NCBI GenBank assembly: GCA_050157065.1
Contig: CP189573.1
Length of the DNA: 64,000 nt
From: Avipropionibacterium sp050157065
GTDB taxonomy: Bacteria; Actinomycetota; Actinomycetes; Propionibacteriales; Propionibacteriaceae
Strand: one strand, 5' to 3'
The translations under genes were made by a program, and so were the position numbers. This document shows positions 43,576-53,114 of the stretch, in pieces. Below the pieces are notes generated by a model that did no database searches, was not told the origin of the DNA, and worked only from the letters and a program-made list of their open reading frames with translations. Every line of letters begins with the position of its first letter. The stretch's first letter is position 1.

Positions 43576-45534
43576 TCAGTTGTCCCGGTGGTGCCCGGCG
43601 GAGTCGGCATCGTCTCCGCCGAGCCAGCGCCCGAACGCCTCGAACGAGTAGTCGCGGCCGAGGAAGTCGGCGACCAGGTCGGTGGCATCGGCCGAGCCAC
43701 CCCGCGCCAGCACCGCATCGCGATAGCGGCCGGCGACCTCGGGGGCGAACAGGTCGTCAGCACTGAACGCAGAGAACAGGTCCTTGGCGATCACCAGGCT
43801 CCACATGTAGGTGTAGTAGCCGGAGCTGTAGCCGTCGAGGTGCCCGAACGCCGCCTGGAAGTGGGTGTCGGGCAGGTACGCCAACAGGCTGTGTCGTGCC
43901 TGCAGTTCGCGGACCATCGCGGTGTGGTCGGCGGGGCGCTCCAGGTGGAGCCGGTACGACAGTGCGGCGTAGAACATCTGGGTACGGGCGTTGTAGCCGC
44001 GGCCGAACTCCTTGGCCGTCCGCATCCGGGCCACGAGGTCGGCCGGGATCGGTTGCCCGTCGGCGTCGTGGGCGAAGGACTGGAGGATGTCGACGTCCCA
44101 GGCCCATTCCTCGAGCATCTGCGACGGGGCCTCCACGAAGTCCCATTCGGTGGCGACGCCGGAGAAGCGGGACCACTGTTGATCACCACCCAGGACGTGG
44201 TGCACCAGATGCCCGAACTCGTGGAACAGGGTCACCACCTGGGTGTGCTCCATCAGTTCGCGCGGGAAGTTGCAGACCAGCGTTCCTTCCGGCAGCTGGC
44301 GACCGGACACCCCGGTGACCAGGTCGAACTGGGCGGCGTGCTTGTACTTGCCGTCCCGCGGATGCAGGTCGAGGTGGATCCGGCCGATCCGCCGCCCGTC
44401 CCGTACGACGTCGTAGGTGGTCACATCCGGATGCCAGGTCGCGGCATCGGTGACCTCCTCGTAGCTGATCCCGAACAGTCGACCGGTGACCGTGAGCAGC
44501 CCGGCCCGGACCCGGGTGAAGTCGAAGTAACGCCGTACCTGTCGGGCGTCGACGTCGAACTGCTCCCGGCGCACCAGCTCCGCGTAGTACGACTGATCAG
44601 CCCCGAAGAGTTCCGTGATCGACGGGTCGTCGGCACGGGCCCGGTCGAGCAGGACGGCGAAGTCCTTCTGGGCACTTGATTCGGCGAGGGCACTGATCCG
44701 GTCGATGAACTCACCGATCGCGTCGCCGGTCTTGATCATCTTGACCTCGGCGTCGAAGTCGGGCCAGGAGTCGTACCCCAGCAGGGATGCCAGCTCGGCG
44801 CGCAGCTCCACCAGTTCGTGCAGCAGTGGGTCGTTGGCCGGCCAGGCCCGGTTGGTCGATTCGTGGCTCAACGCGAGGCGGGCGCTGCGGTCCCGGGCGA
44901 AGGTGAGGTACGGGATCAGGTCCGGGTAGTCGGTGGTGATCCTCACCCGGCCGTCCGCATCGGCCGGGTGGTCGGCGATGTAGTCCTCGGGCAGTCCGGC
45001 GAGTTGGTCGGGGGTGATCATGATCGACCGGACGTCGTCACGGACGTTGCGCGAGAACTCCTGACTGACGACGACCAGCCGGTCGTTGATCTCGGTGAGC
45101 CGGGCGCGGGTCGCGTCGTCGGCGGCGACGCCACTGCGCCGGAAGTCACGCAGGACGTGCTCCAGCAGCCGGGTCGCCGTGGCGTCAAGGGCACCCGCGT
45201 CGATCTCGCTCAACACCTTGTGGAGGTCACGGTCCTGGCCCCGCTGGGTGAGGAAGGTCGTGGTCGCCTGCAGCTTGGCCTCGGCCAGTTCACGGACCGA
45301 GGGGTCAGGATGAACCTCCGACAACAGCGAGGCGAAGGTCGACGAGTTGGCTGCCTCGATGTCGCAGTCGTTCCAGAGGTGCAGGACCTCGTCCGCGGTC
45401 CGGGTCGACCCGTCCTTGAGGTCGGCCACGATCGCCCGGGCCCTGGTCAGCGCCGTGTCAGCCCGCTCGTCGACGAACCTCGTCCAGGCGTCCGCGTCGT
45501 CGGTGTCCGGCAAGGCAAGGGGATTCAACGTCAT
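43576..45534 (-). CDS. M3-family (thimet oligopeptidase-like) metallopeptidase
   Basis: The 652-aa cytosolic enzyme carries the zinc motif LFHEFGHLVHHVL (first His about residue 438) and the third ligand region WDFVEAPSQMLEEWAW, with RDGKYKHAAQFDLVTGV and YNARTQMFYAALSYRLHLER typical of M3A. It degrades short peptides. ATG 45534 is chosen because TAGGGT ends six bases upstream, giving a leaderless start; the GTG two codons earlier would overlap that -10 box. It converges on recR. The 31-bp tandem repeat lies behind its start. Confidence 0.93.
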   Translation of the reverse strand: MTLNPLALPDTDDADAWTRFVDERADTALTRARAIVADLKDGSTRTADEVLHLWNDCDIEAANSSTFASLLSEVHPDPSVRELAEAKLQATTTFLTQRGQDRDLHKVLSEIDAGALDATATRLLEHVLRDFRRSGVAADDATRARLTEINDRLVVVSQEFSRNVRDDVRSIMITPDQLAGLPEDYIADHPADADGRVRITTDYPDLIPYLTFARDRSARLALSHESTNRAWPANDPLLHELVELRAELASLLGYDSWPDFDAEVKMIKTGDAIGEFIDRISALAESSAQKDFAVLLDRARADDPSITELFGADQSYYAELVRREQFDVDARQVRRYFDFTRVRAGLLTVTGRLFGISYEEVTDAATWHPDVTTYDVVRDGRRIGRIHLDLHPRDGKYKHAAQFDLVTGVSGRQLPEGTLVCNFPRELMEHTQVVTLFHEFGHLVHHVLGGDQQWSRFSGVATEWDFVEAPSQMLEEWAWDVDILQSFAHDADGQPIPADLVARMRTAKEFGRGYNARTQMFYAALSYRLHLERPADHTAMVRELQARHSLLAYLPDTHFQAAFGHLDGYSSGYYTYMWSLVIAKDLFSAFSADDLFAPEVAGRYRDAVLARGGSADATDLVADFLGRDYSFEAFGRWLGGDDADSAGHHRDN

Positions 45535-45618
45535 TGGCACACCCTACGTTCGTCGCCGCCCCTCCATCGGGAAACCGTGCCCCGAGAGGGCAACCGGAGA
45601 GGTGATTCATCGGAAGTC

Positions 45619-45703
45619 GGCTCTCCAACTGCCCGGTCGGTGTGGCGCGGGCTCTCCAACTGCCCGGTCGGTGTGGCGCGGGCTCTCCAACTGCCCGGTC
45701 GGC
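45619..45703. repeat. 31-bp tandem repeat, 2.7 units
   Basis: Units beginning GGCTCTCCAACTGCCCGGTC start at 45619, 45650 and 45681 with no spacers; the third is cut after about 22 bases. The array lies in the gap between the M3 peptidase start and the end of the membrane-protein gene. Identical units point to recent slippage or duplication; it is not a CRISPR, since nothing varies between units. Confidence 0.92.
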
Positions 45704-45706
45704 GGT

Positions 45707-46423
45707 TCAGGGCCGGTCGGACACGTCCACGTCGTCGTCCCAGCCGCCTTCATCGCCTTCATCGCCCTCACCCTCGTCGTTCCATTCCGAGTCGACCTCG
45801 TCGTCCTCGGTGAGGTGGAACTGGTTGGTGACGGGACGGGTCTTCGCGAGCTGACGGAGCAGGGCGGACGCAGGCACGAACCAGTAGGCGATCGCGACGC
45901 AGAAGCCGACCAGGCTGAGCGTGGTGTCGACCCGGGAGGTGACGATCCCGATCACCAGGCCGACCAGACCGATCCCGACCACCACCAGACCGAGGCGGGC
46001 GTACGTGGGCTGTCGCATGGTCCGGGCGAGCCCGACGAAGTGGGCCCCGTTGACGAGCGCGATCAGACCGGGGATCAGCTCGGGTCGCCCGGTCAGCACA
46101 CCGACCACGATCGCCACCACGATCCCGCCGATCTGGGCCAGGTTGACCAGGTTGTACCGCTTCACCCCGGCGCGGAACTGGTCCAGCTCGCCGTCGTCGG
46201 GCAGGTGCCGCAGGACGAACCAGACCAAGGTCGCGCCGCAGGCCAGTCCGAGCAGGGCCAGCGGGAAGAACGCACCCTCACGAGGGCCGCTCCCCGCGAT
46301 CCACCAACCCGCCCCGCCGATCGCGCAGATCAGCGACCCGATCCGCGTGCCGGGCGACCCGGCCGCACTCGCGTCGCCGCCGTCGCGGTCCGGGGGAGTG
46401 GTGGGCGAGGTCTGCGTGGTCAC
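45707..46423 (-). CDS. Hypothetical membrane protein, about five TM helices, acidic tail
   Basis: The 238-aa product has hydrophobic helices at about residues 28-45, 53-72, 96-115, 118-135 and 150-200, followed by an Asp/Glu-rich C-terminus (DEGEGDEGDEGGWDDDVDVS). No family is recognised. GTG 46423 is chosen because TAGAAT stands seven bases upstream, again a leaderless arrangement. It diverges from the T-box ileS gene. Confidence 0.72.
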   Translation of the reverse strand: MTTQTSPTTPPDRDGGDASAAGSPGTRIGSLICAIGGAGWWIAGSGPREGAFFPLALLGLACGATLVWFVLRHLPDDGELDQFRAGVKRYNLVNLAQIGGIVVAIVVGVLTGRPELIPGLIALVNGAHFVGLARTMRQPTYARLGLVVVGIGLVGLVIGIVTSRVDTTLSLVGFCVAIAYWFVPASALLRQLAKTRPVTNQFHLTEDDEVDSEWNDEGEGDEGDEGGWDDDVDVSDRP

Positions 46424-46462
46424 CAGATCGATTCTAGGGTGCACAACGGCTCCGGTCGGGCA

Positions 46463-46650
46463 TAGACTGGTGGGGTCGCACGGCCGTGAAGGAGCCATCA
46501 CTCCGGAGCCGGTGGAAGAACGGCACCTCTCCCGGTGCTCACTAGAACCACCAGCGGCGCAACGAAGTGGGTCACCGGCTCCCCGCCCGGGGGATGGTGA
46601 CCAAGGAGGGTGGTACCGCGGTCCGGCACGTCCGGCGTCGTCCCTTCGCA
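46463..46650 (+). promoter_or_regulatory. T-box leader of ileS (ultrashort Stem I type)
   Basis: A -10 box TAGACT (46463-46468) precedes the leader. GGAG-CCATCA-CTCC (46491-46504) is a tiny Stem I whose loop shows ATC (46497-46499), an isoleucine specifier. AGGGTGGTACCGCG (46607-46620) is the canonical T-box that pairs with the uncharged tRNA end. The stretch GTCCGGCACGTCCGGCGTCG after it can form the downstream hairpin. Actinobacterial ileS T-boxes of this form control translation initiation rather than termination; consistent with this, I see no terminator T-tract before the ileS ribosome site. Confidence 0.93.
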
Positions 46651-46689
46651 GTGACGAACTGTGAGACGACGAGACGCAGGAGCCCACTC

Positions 46690-49600
46690 ATGGACCAGCA
46701 CTCAGGGACGGACCGGCCAGCAGGCGCGACCAGCCCGTACCGCCCCGTACCCAGTCAGGTGGACCTGCCCGCGGTCGACCGGGAGGTACTGGCGTTCTGG
46801 GAGGCCAACGACACGTTCAATGCGTCGTTGGAGCGCACCCGAGACGGGGAACCGTGGACCTTCTACGAGGGCCCGCCGACGGCGAACGGCAACCCGGGCA
46901 CCCACCACGTCGAGGCACGAGTCTTCAAGGACCTGTTCCCCCGGTTCCGCACGATGCAGGGCCGGCGGGTCGATCGCAAGGCTGGCTGGGACTGTCACGG
47001 CCTGCCGGTCGAGCTGGCGGTGGAGAAGGAGCTCGGCTTCGCCGGCAAGGCCGACATCGAGGCGTACGGGGTCGAGGCGTTCAACGCGAAGTGCCGCGAA
47101 TCGGTGCAACGCCATGTCGACGCGTTCACCGAGATGACCGAGCGGATGGGCTACTGGGTCAACTTCGACAACGCGTACTGGACGATGGATCCGGGTTACG
47201 TGCAGTCGGTGTGGTGGGCGCTCAAGCAGATCTTCGACAAGGGACTGCTGGTCGAGGACCATCGCGTCGCCCCGTACTGCCCGCGCTGCGGTACCGGGCT
47301 GAGTGATCATGAACTGGCCCAGGGGTACGAGACGGTCACCGACCCGTCGGTGTACGTCCAGTTCCCGCTGACCTCCGGCCCGCACGCCGGCACCGCCTCC
47401 CTGCTGGTGTGGACGACGACCCCGTGGACCCTGGTGTCGAACGGCCTGGTCGCGGCCCGCGCCGACGTCACGTACGTGGTGCTCGAGCACGGCGAACGAC
47501 GACTGGTGCTGGCCGAATCCCTGCTGGAGAAGGTGCTCGGCGGCGAAGGGTGGCGGGTCGTCGACTCGTTCACCGGCGCCGACATGATCGGCTGGACGTA
47601 CCAGCGGCCCTTTGAACTGGTCGACTGGCCCGGCACCGCGCACTTCGTCGTCAACGAGGAGTACGTCACCACCGAGGACGGCACGGGGCTGGTGCACCAG
47701 GCGCCCGCATTCGGTGAGGACGACTTCGCCTCCTGTCGACGCAACGGGGTCGCCCTGGTCAACCCGATCGACGGACAGGGTCGGTTCGAAGCTGATCTTG
47801 GTCTGGTCGGGGGGATGTTCTTCAAGGACGCCGACGAGGTGCTGGTCCACGACCTCACCGAGCGTGGCCTGTTGTTCCGTCACCAGAGCTACGAGCACTC
47901 CTATCCGCACTGTTGGCGCTGTCACACCGTGTTGATCTACTACGCCCAGCCGTCCTGGTACATCCGGACCACCCAGATCGTTGACGCGCTCGTCCGGGAG
48001 AACGAGGGCACCACCTGGTACCCGGAGACGATCAAGCACGGCCGGTACGGCGATTGGCTCGACAACAACGTCGACTGGGCGTTGTCGCGCAAGAGGTACT
48101 GGGGCACCCCTTTGCCGATCTGGCGCAATGACGACGACCCGACTGACATGGTGTGCGTCGGATCCCTTGCGGAGTTGGGAGAACTGGCCGGGCGTGACCT
48201 GTCCGAACTCGACCCGCACCGCCCGTTCATCGACGACGTGACGTTCACCCGGCCCGGGGTGACGGGCACCTATCGGCGGGTCCCCGAGGTGATCGACGCA
48301 TGGTTCGACTCCGGGTCGATGCCGTTCGCGCAATGGGGCTACCCGCATGCCCCGGGGTCGACGGCCGCACTCGAGCGTGCCTACCCGGCCGACTTCATCT
48401 GCGAGGCGATCGACCAGACGCGTGGTTGGTTCTACACGTTGATGGCCGTCGGCACGCTGGTGTTCGACCAGTCGTCGTACCGCAACGTGTTGTGCCTGGG
48501 GCACCTGCTGGCCGAGGACGGCCGCAAGATGAGCAAGCACCTGGGCAACATCCTCGAACCGATCCCGTTGATGGACGAGCACGGTGCCGATGCGGTCCGC
48601 TGGTTCATGGTCGCCTCCGGGTCGCCGTGGGCCGCCCGTCGGGTCGGGCACCAGACGATCGTCGAGACCGTTCGCAAGGTGCTGCTGACGTACTGGAACA
48701 CGGTGGCCTTCCAGGTGCTGTACGCCAGGACGAACGGCTGGACGCCGGCTGTTGATCAAGCTCCCAGTGATCATGTGCTGGACCGGTGGCTCACCTCGGC
48801 GACCAACACCCTCGTCGGTCAGGTGACCGCTGCCCTCGAGGACTTCGACACCCAACGGGCCGGGCAGTTGATCAGCGACTTCGTCGACGAGCTGTCCAAC
48901 TGGTACGTCCGTCGGTCCCGTCGGCGCTTCTGGGACGGCGATCCCGGCGCCCTGCAGACCCTGCACGACACCTTGGAGGTGCTGACCCGGCTGATGGCGC
49001 CGGTGGCACCGTTCGTCACCGAGCGGGTGTGGCAGGACCTGTTCGCGATGCAGCCGCAGGCGCCGACGTCGGTCCACCTGGCCGATTGGCCCACCGTTGA
49101 TGCGGGCGTGGTCGACACCGGGTTGGAGTCGGCCATGCAGTTGACCAAGCGGCTCGTGGAGTTGGGCCGGGCGGCCCGCTCTGAGGCGTCGGTCAAGATC
49201 CGGCAGCCGTTGCGACGGGCACTGGTGCCGACGGCCGCGTACGAGCGGCTCACCCCGGAGCTGCGGGCCGAGGTGGCCGGCGAGCTCAATCTGGGGGGCA
49301 TCGAGTCGTTCTCCGGCGCCGGTGACCTGGTCGATCACACCGCCAAGGGCAACTTCCGCAACCTGGGCAAGCGCTTCGCCAAGGACACCCCGAAGGTGGC
49401 CGCGGCCGTCGCCGGCGCCGATGCCTCGGCACTCGCGGCCGCGGTCGCTGCGGGCGGGACGTACGCCGTCACCGTTCCCGACCTCGGTGAGGTGGAGGTC
49501 GGCGCGGACGACGTGCTGATCTCGGAGCGCCCCCGGGAGGGCTGGTCGGTGGTGAACGAGCAGGGCGAGACGATTGCGCTGGACCTGGAGATCACCCCGG

Positions 49601-49863
49601 AGTTGGCCCGGGCGGGGCTGGCGCGAGAGGTCGTCCGGCTGGTGCAGGAGTACCGCAAGAACGCCGGGTTCGACGTGTCGGACCGGATCACCGTGCAGTG
49701 GGCGGCCGACGGCGATCTCGCCGAGGCCCTCGAGGCCCACTCCGCGTTGGTGGCCGGTGAGGTGCTGGCCGTCGAGCTCGGTCGCGCCGATCCGGGTGCG
49801 GACTGGGAGCGAGACGAGGACCTCGGGCTGTCGTTCCGGATCGAGCGGGTGCAGCGTGCCTGA
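46690..49863 (+). CDS. ileS: Isoleucyl-tRNA synthetase (eukaryote-like type)
   Basis: The 1057-aa class I synthetase has the HIGH-equivalent motif PPTANGNPGTHHVEARVFKD (GTHH about residues 70-73), WDCHGLPVELAVEKELGF, an editing CP1 domain (WTTTPWTLVSNGLVAARADV, GTGLVHQAPAFGEDD), KMSKH (Lys about 613) and the C-terminal anticodon domain. The NPGTHH form marks the eukaryote-like group common in Actinobacteria, which is often less mupirocin-sensitive. AGGAG lies 7 nt before ATG 46690. It is controlled by the T-box leader and overlaps the next gene by 8 nt. Confidence 0.97.
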   Translation: MDQHSGTDRPAGATSPYRPVPSQVDLPAVDREVLAFWEANDTFNASLERTRDGEPWTFYEGPPTANGNPGTHHVEARVFKDLFPRFRTMQGRRVDRKAGWDCHGLPVELAVEKELGFAGKADIEAYGVEAFNAKCRESVQRHVDAFTEMTERMGYWVNFDNAYWTMDPGYVQSVWWALKQIFDKGLLVEDHRVAPYCPRCGTGLSDHELAQGYETVTDPSVYVQFPLTSGPHAGTASLLVWTTTPWTLVSNGLVAARADVTYVVLEHGERRLVLAESLLEKVLGGEGWRVVDSFTGADMIGWTYQRPFELVDWPGTAHFVVNEEYVTTEDGTGLVHQAPAFGEDDFASCRRNGVALVNPIDGQGRFEADLGLVGGMFFKDADEVLVHDLTERGLLFRHQSYEHSYPHCWRCHTVLIYYAQPSWYIRTTQIVDALVRENEGTTWYPETIKHGRYGDWLDNNVDWALSRKRYWGTPLPIWRNDDDPTDMVCVGSLAELGELAGRDLSELDPHRPFIDDVTFTRPGVTGTYRRVPEVIDAWFDSGSMPFAQWGYPHAPGSTAALERAYPADFICEAIDQTRGWFYTLMAVGTLVFDQSSYRNVLCLGHLLAEDGRKMSKHLGNILEPIPLMDEHGADAVRWFMVASGSPWAARRVGHQTIVETVRKVLLTYWNTVAFQVLYARTNGWTPAVDQAPSDHVLDRWLTSATNTLVGQVTAALEDFDTQRAGQLISDFVDELSNWYVRRSRRRFWDGDPGALQTLHDTLEVLTRLMAPVAPFVTERVWQDLFAMQPQAPTSVHLADWPTVDAGVVDTGLESAMQLTKRLVELGRAARSEASVKIRQPLRRALVPTAAYERLTPELRAEVAGELNLGGIESFSGAGDLVDHTAKGNFRNLGKRFAKDTPKVAAAVAGADASALAAAVAAGGTYAVTVPDLGEVEVGADDVLISERPREGWSVVNEQGETIALDLEITPELARAGLAREVVRLVQEYRKNAGFDVSDRITVQWAADGDLAEALEAHSALVAGEVLAVELGRADPGADWERDEDLGLSFRIERVQRA

Positions 49864-50533
49864 CCTGCCCGACCTGCCCGACCTGCCCGCGCCGGAGCCG
49901 CAGCCGCGGCTGATCGTGTTCCTGCACGGAGCCGGGACGTCACCGCAGACGTGGCAGGACCAGGTGGTGGCGATGCCGTCGCAGTTCCGGGCGGTGGCGC
50001 CGTGGCTGTACGGGCTACGGCCGGGCCGCAAGGACGTGTTCGACTGGCAGGCCGCGGCCGACGACGTCGCGCGCACCCTCGACCTGCAAGGGGCCGAGAC
50101 CGCCTCGATCTGCGGTGTCTCGCTGGGCGCCCGAGTGGCCCTGCAGTTCGCGGTCAGCCACAACGACCGGCTCGACCGGCTGGTGCTGGCCAGCCCTCCG
50201 GCGCCGGTGCCGTGGCAGCTGCGGATCCCTCGGAACATCGTCGCGAAACTGGTGCCGAGGGCCTCCTACGCGGCGCAGAACATCGACAAGGACAAGGTGG
50301 TCGCTGCGTTGAAGGTGGCCTCCGCCGCGACCGACCTGAGTGGGGTCGACCAGATCACGCAACCCACCCTGCTGCTGTGCGGCAGCTCCGATGGTGCCTC
50401 GATCGCGACTGCCCGCCGGATCGAGGGGAAGCTCCCGAGCGCCACGGTGCAGGTGCTCCCACGGGCCGGCCACGACGTCAACACCGACGCCCCGGACGCC
50501 TTCAACCAGGCCCTGTTCTCCTTCCTGGACTGA
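49856..50533 (+). CDS. Alpha/beta-fold hydrolase (225 aa)
   Basis: The product has an N-terminal PDLPDLPDLPAPEPQ repeat, the oxyanion strand LIVFLHGAGTSPQTWQDQVV, the nucleophile elbow CGVSLGARVALQF (GVSLG, Ser), an acid-region strand QPTLLLCGSSDGASIATA and a final LPRAGHDVNTDAPDAF with the catalytic His. This is a complete small esterase/lactonase-type triad. GTG 49856 overlaps the ileS stop by 8 nt, so it is translated with ileS; substrate unknown. Confidence 0.87.
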   Translation: MPDLPDLPDLPAPEPQPRLIVFLHGAGTSPQTWQDQVVAMPSQFRAVAPWLYGLRPGRKDVFDWQAAADDVARTLDLQGAETASICGVSLGARVALQFAVSHNDRLDRLVLASPPAPVPWQLRIPRNIVAKLVPRASYAAQNIDKDKVVAALKVASAATDLSGVDQITQPTLLLCGSSDGASIATARRIEGKLPSATVQVLPRAGHDVNTDAPDAFNQALFSFLD

Positions 50534-50715
50534 ATCGCCGGGTTCTAGGGGCTCACCGCTCGTAAATGTGGGCGTGACAGCGACGCACGTGGACGTATCT
50601 GCCACCTGTGTCGCTGTGGCGCCCATCTTTACGAGGCAGGCGCGTCTGGAGAGGCAAGGGGCGTCGGTCGACGAGGCGCCGGGCGGGGAGACCCGTGATC
50701 CGTATGATGTCCGGC

Positions 50716-51774
50716 ATGCCCACCCGCCGCCGACGCCCGTTCCTGGGCGGGCGAGGCAACCTGCTGTTGGTGGCGGCCGCGGTCCTGGTCACGGTGGCCG
50801 TGGTCATCGCGGGGATGCGGCTCAGCCCGACCCGGCCACCACGGCCGATCCTGCTCGCCACCGGGTCGTGGGCCCCGTACGTCAGCCCGGACCTGCCCGA
50901 CGGCGGGCCGGTCGCCCAGATCGTGGCGCTCGCCATGGCCAAGGAGGGCTACCGGGCCGAGGTGCAGTTCACCACCTGGGAGCTGGCCCTGGCCCGCACC
51001 ACGCAGGGGCAGACCTTCGGCGCCTTCCCGCTGGTCGCCAGCCAGGCCCGCGACGCCGACTTCCTCCGGTCCGATCCGCTGGTGGAGTTCGAGTACGTGC
51101 TCTTCCACGACACCAGCCGGCCCACCCCGCAGGTCACCCGAGCCGAGGACCTGGCCGACCTCCGGGTCGCCAAGATCACCGGGTACGACTACTGGCCCGA
51201 GCTGGACCGGGCGGTTGGCGAGTACGTCCCCTACGCCTCCAGCGCCGAGGCGTTCCTCGCGTTGTCGCGCGGCGAGGTCGACCTCGTCCCGGAGGGACGC
51301 CGCGCGGGTGAGGCGCTGCTCCGCAGCGCCACCTTGGACGTCGATGCCACCCGGTTCGCCCAGCTGCCGGGTGACCAGCCATGGCTCCGCTCGACCCAGG
51401 GCCTCCATCTGTACGTGGCCAAGGACTCCGAGGCCGCCGAACTGCTGGCGGGGTTCAACCGCTCACTGGCCGAGCTGCGGTCCACCGCCGAGTACCGCGA
51501 CCTGGTCGATGCCCTCGAACCACCGGTCGCCGGCGAGGAGGTCGACCTGATCGGTGTGGGGGACCAGGCCCCGAGGCTGGTCGACGAGTCCGGTGCGACG
51601 ATCGCCGTGCTGCCGCGCGGCACCCGAGCCACCGTCCTCGAGTGGCCGACGGGCACCGGCCGGGGGGCGCCCGGCGACGGAACCCTGTGGGTGAGGGTCA
51701 AGGTGACCAGCGGACCGGGCAGTGGCCGGGTCGGACTGGTCGACCTGGCTGGGGTGGAGTTGGTCCCCCTATGA
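50716..51774 (+). CDS. Membrane-anchored solute-binding-like protein (family 3 type)
   Basis: A basic N-terminus and TM helix (NLLLVAAAVLVTVAVVIAGM) precede an extracellular SBP_bac_3-type fold: ILLATGSWAPYVSPDLPDGG, GPVAQIVALAMAKEGYRAEV, DLADLRVAKITGYDYWPELD, AFLALSRGEVDLVPEGRRAG. The last 60 residues (PRLVDESGATIAVLPRGTRA to VDLAGVELVPL) look like an SH3-like add-on. No lipobox is present. ATG 50716 follows TATGAT by seven bases, a leaderless start. No transporter subunits are adjacent, so a sensing role is possible. It overlaps the next gene by ATGA. Confidence 0.78.
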   Translation: MPTRRRRPFLGGRGNLLLVAAAVLVTVAVVIAGMRLSPTRPPRPILLATGSWAPYVSPDLPDGGPVAQIVALAMAKEGYRAEVQFTTWELALARTTQGQTFGAFPLVASQARDADFLRSDPLVEFEYVLFHDTSRPTPQVTRAEDLADLRVAKITGYDYWPELDRAVGEYVPYASSAEAFLALSRGEVDLVPEGRRAGEALLRSATLDVDATRFAQLPGDQPWLRSTQGLHLYVAKDSEAAELLAGFNRSLAELRSTAEYRDLVDALEPPVAGEEVDLIGVGDQAPRLVDESGATIAVLPRGTRATVLEWPTGTGRGAPGDGTLWVRVKVTSGPGSGRVGLVDLAGVELVPL

Positions 51775-53114
51775 GCCGCATCATGACCATCGCGCCGGTC
51801 CCGATCGACTTCGCCCTGGCCTTCGGGGCCGCCGGTCGCGAGCCGGAGGCGTACACCACGTTCTGGCGCGAGCTCGCCGACGCCTGCACCGACGAGCGGC
51901 TGGAGTTCCCGCACGCCGTCCACGTGGTCGAGGTGCCCCGGTACGGTTCGCTCCGGGCCGATGCGCTGCTGCGGCCGCTGCACCTGGTGGCCGGCACACT
52001 GGCGCCCGACACGCTGCCGATCGACGTCCCCACCGAGCTCGCCGACCTGTGGGCGCGGGTCGACACCGTGGAGTTCCGGCTGTACGACCACGGGGTGACC
52101 GTCGTCGAGCTGGGCGCCGAGGTCGCCGACTGGCTCGGCGCCGGCGACACCGGCCCGGGCGAGCGGTTGGACGCCCTCCAGGACGGCATCATCCGGCTGA
52201 CCGGGTTGGCCGCGGGGGCCGTTGTCCAGCACGTGCTGCAACCGCTGCTCGACCAGGCCCGCAGCCGCGATCCCGACGGTTCGATCCTGTTGTGGGAGGA
52301 CGACACGTGGCACACCACCGGCCCGCGCTGGGTGTCGCGATCCCTGGTCCTCGACCTCGACGAGCCCGGCACCGGTGAGCTCGCCCGGCACTGGCTGGCC
52401 GATGTCGGCGACGCCCCGGTGGACGCCCTGCTGGCCCAGGAGACCGATCACGTGTCGACCTGGCTCAACTACGTCCACCTCGGCCACCGGGCCGACGTCC
52501 GGACCGAACTGGCCGCGACGACTGTCGAGAACTGGCGGGGGATGCGGTACGCACAGTACTTCTACGCCGCCCTCGACCTGGTTGACGACCGGCTCAACGG
52601 CGTGCTGGCGCAGACCACCCAGGGCCGTCGGGCCTGGGAGCTGGCGGAGCTGACCGAATCGCTGCGGACGTTGTCACACCGGGCCGAACTGGTGATGCTC
52701 GACCTGCAGGACCTGCGCAAGTACGTCACCCGGCAGGTGCGCACCGAGATGGACGGCATCCTCGATGCCTGGCACTACGGGCACCTCGTCGAGGAGCCTG
52801 TCAAATTCAAGATCAGCATCTGCGACCGGCGACTCGCCGAACTGGCGACCGGCGCCCAGTCCCGGGCCGGCACGGTGACCGACATCATCCTGTTGGGGAT
52901 CGGTGTCACCTCGGTGTTGGCGACCGCGCTCGCGTTGACCGAGTTCGGACGGGGCGTCGCGACCGACCCCGACCAAGCCGGATTCGGTTCCCGCAGCGGT
53001 CTCACCGAATGGTTCGCCTCGCAGTCGGCCGACGCCATCCTGGTCGGTTCGCTCGTCGTCTCGGCCCTGCTGGTCGTGCTGTTCTGGGCCGTCCGTCGAT
53101 CCGGTTCCTCGTGA
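51771..53114 (+). CDS. Uncharacterised 447-aa protein with two C-terminal TM helices
   Basis: The soluble part (about 370 residues: PIDFALAFGAAGREPEAYTT, GHRADVRTELAATTVENWRG) is followed by a helical region YVTRQVRTEMDGILDAWHYG and two TM helices (TDIILLGIGVTSVLATALAL; ADAILVGSLVVSALLVVLFW). The layout of soluble domain, long helix and C-terminal hairpin resembles CorA-type channels, but the GMN motif is absent. I assign no function. ATG 51771 overlaps the stop of the binding-like protein, and the MFS gene overlaps its end, so the three form one operon. Confidence 0.75.
   Translation: MSRIMTIAPVPIDFALAFGAAGREPEAYTTFWRELADACTDERLEFPHAVHVVEVPRYGSLRADALLRPLHLVAGTLAPDTLPIDVPTELADLWARVDTVEFRLYDHGVTVVELGAEVADWLGAGDTGPGERLDALQDGIIRLTGLAAGAVVQHVLQPLLDQARSRDPDGSILLWEDDTWHTTGPRWVSRSLVLDLDEPGTGELARHWLADVGDAPVDALLAQETDHVSTWLNYVHLGHRADVRTELAATTVENWRGMRYAQYFYAALDLVDDRLNGVLAQTTQGRRAWELAELTESLRTLSHRAELVMLDLQDLRKYVTRQVRTEMDGILDAWHYGHLVEEPVKFKISICDRRLAELATGAQSRAGTVTDIILLGIGVTSVLATALALTEFGRGVATDPDQAGFGSRSGLTEWFASQSADAILVGSLVVSALLVVLFWAVRRSGSS

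Noticed and set aside
45619..45703. Possible CRISPR array
   Set aside because: The units are contiguous with no unique spacers and no cas genes are nearby.
46702..50238. 1178-codon minus-strand open frame opposite ileS
   Set aside because: It has no domain resemblance and arises from codon bias of ileS on the other strand.
51771..53114. CorA-type magnesium channel
   Set aside because: The two-TM C-terminal layout is similar, but the GMN signature is missing and the soluble domain is unlike CorA.
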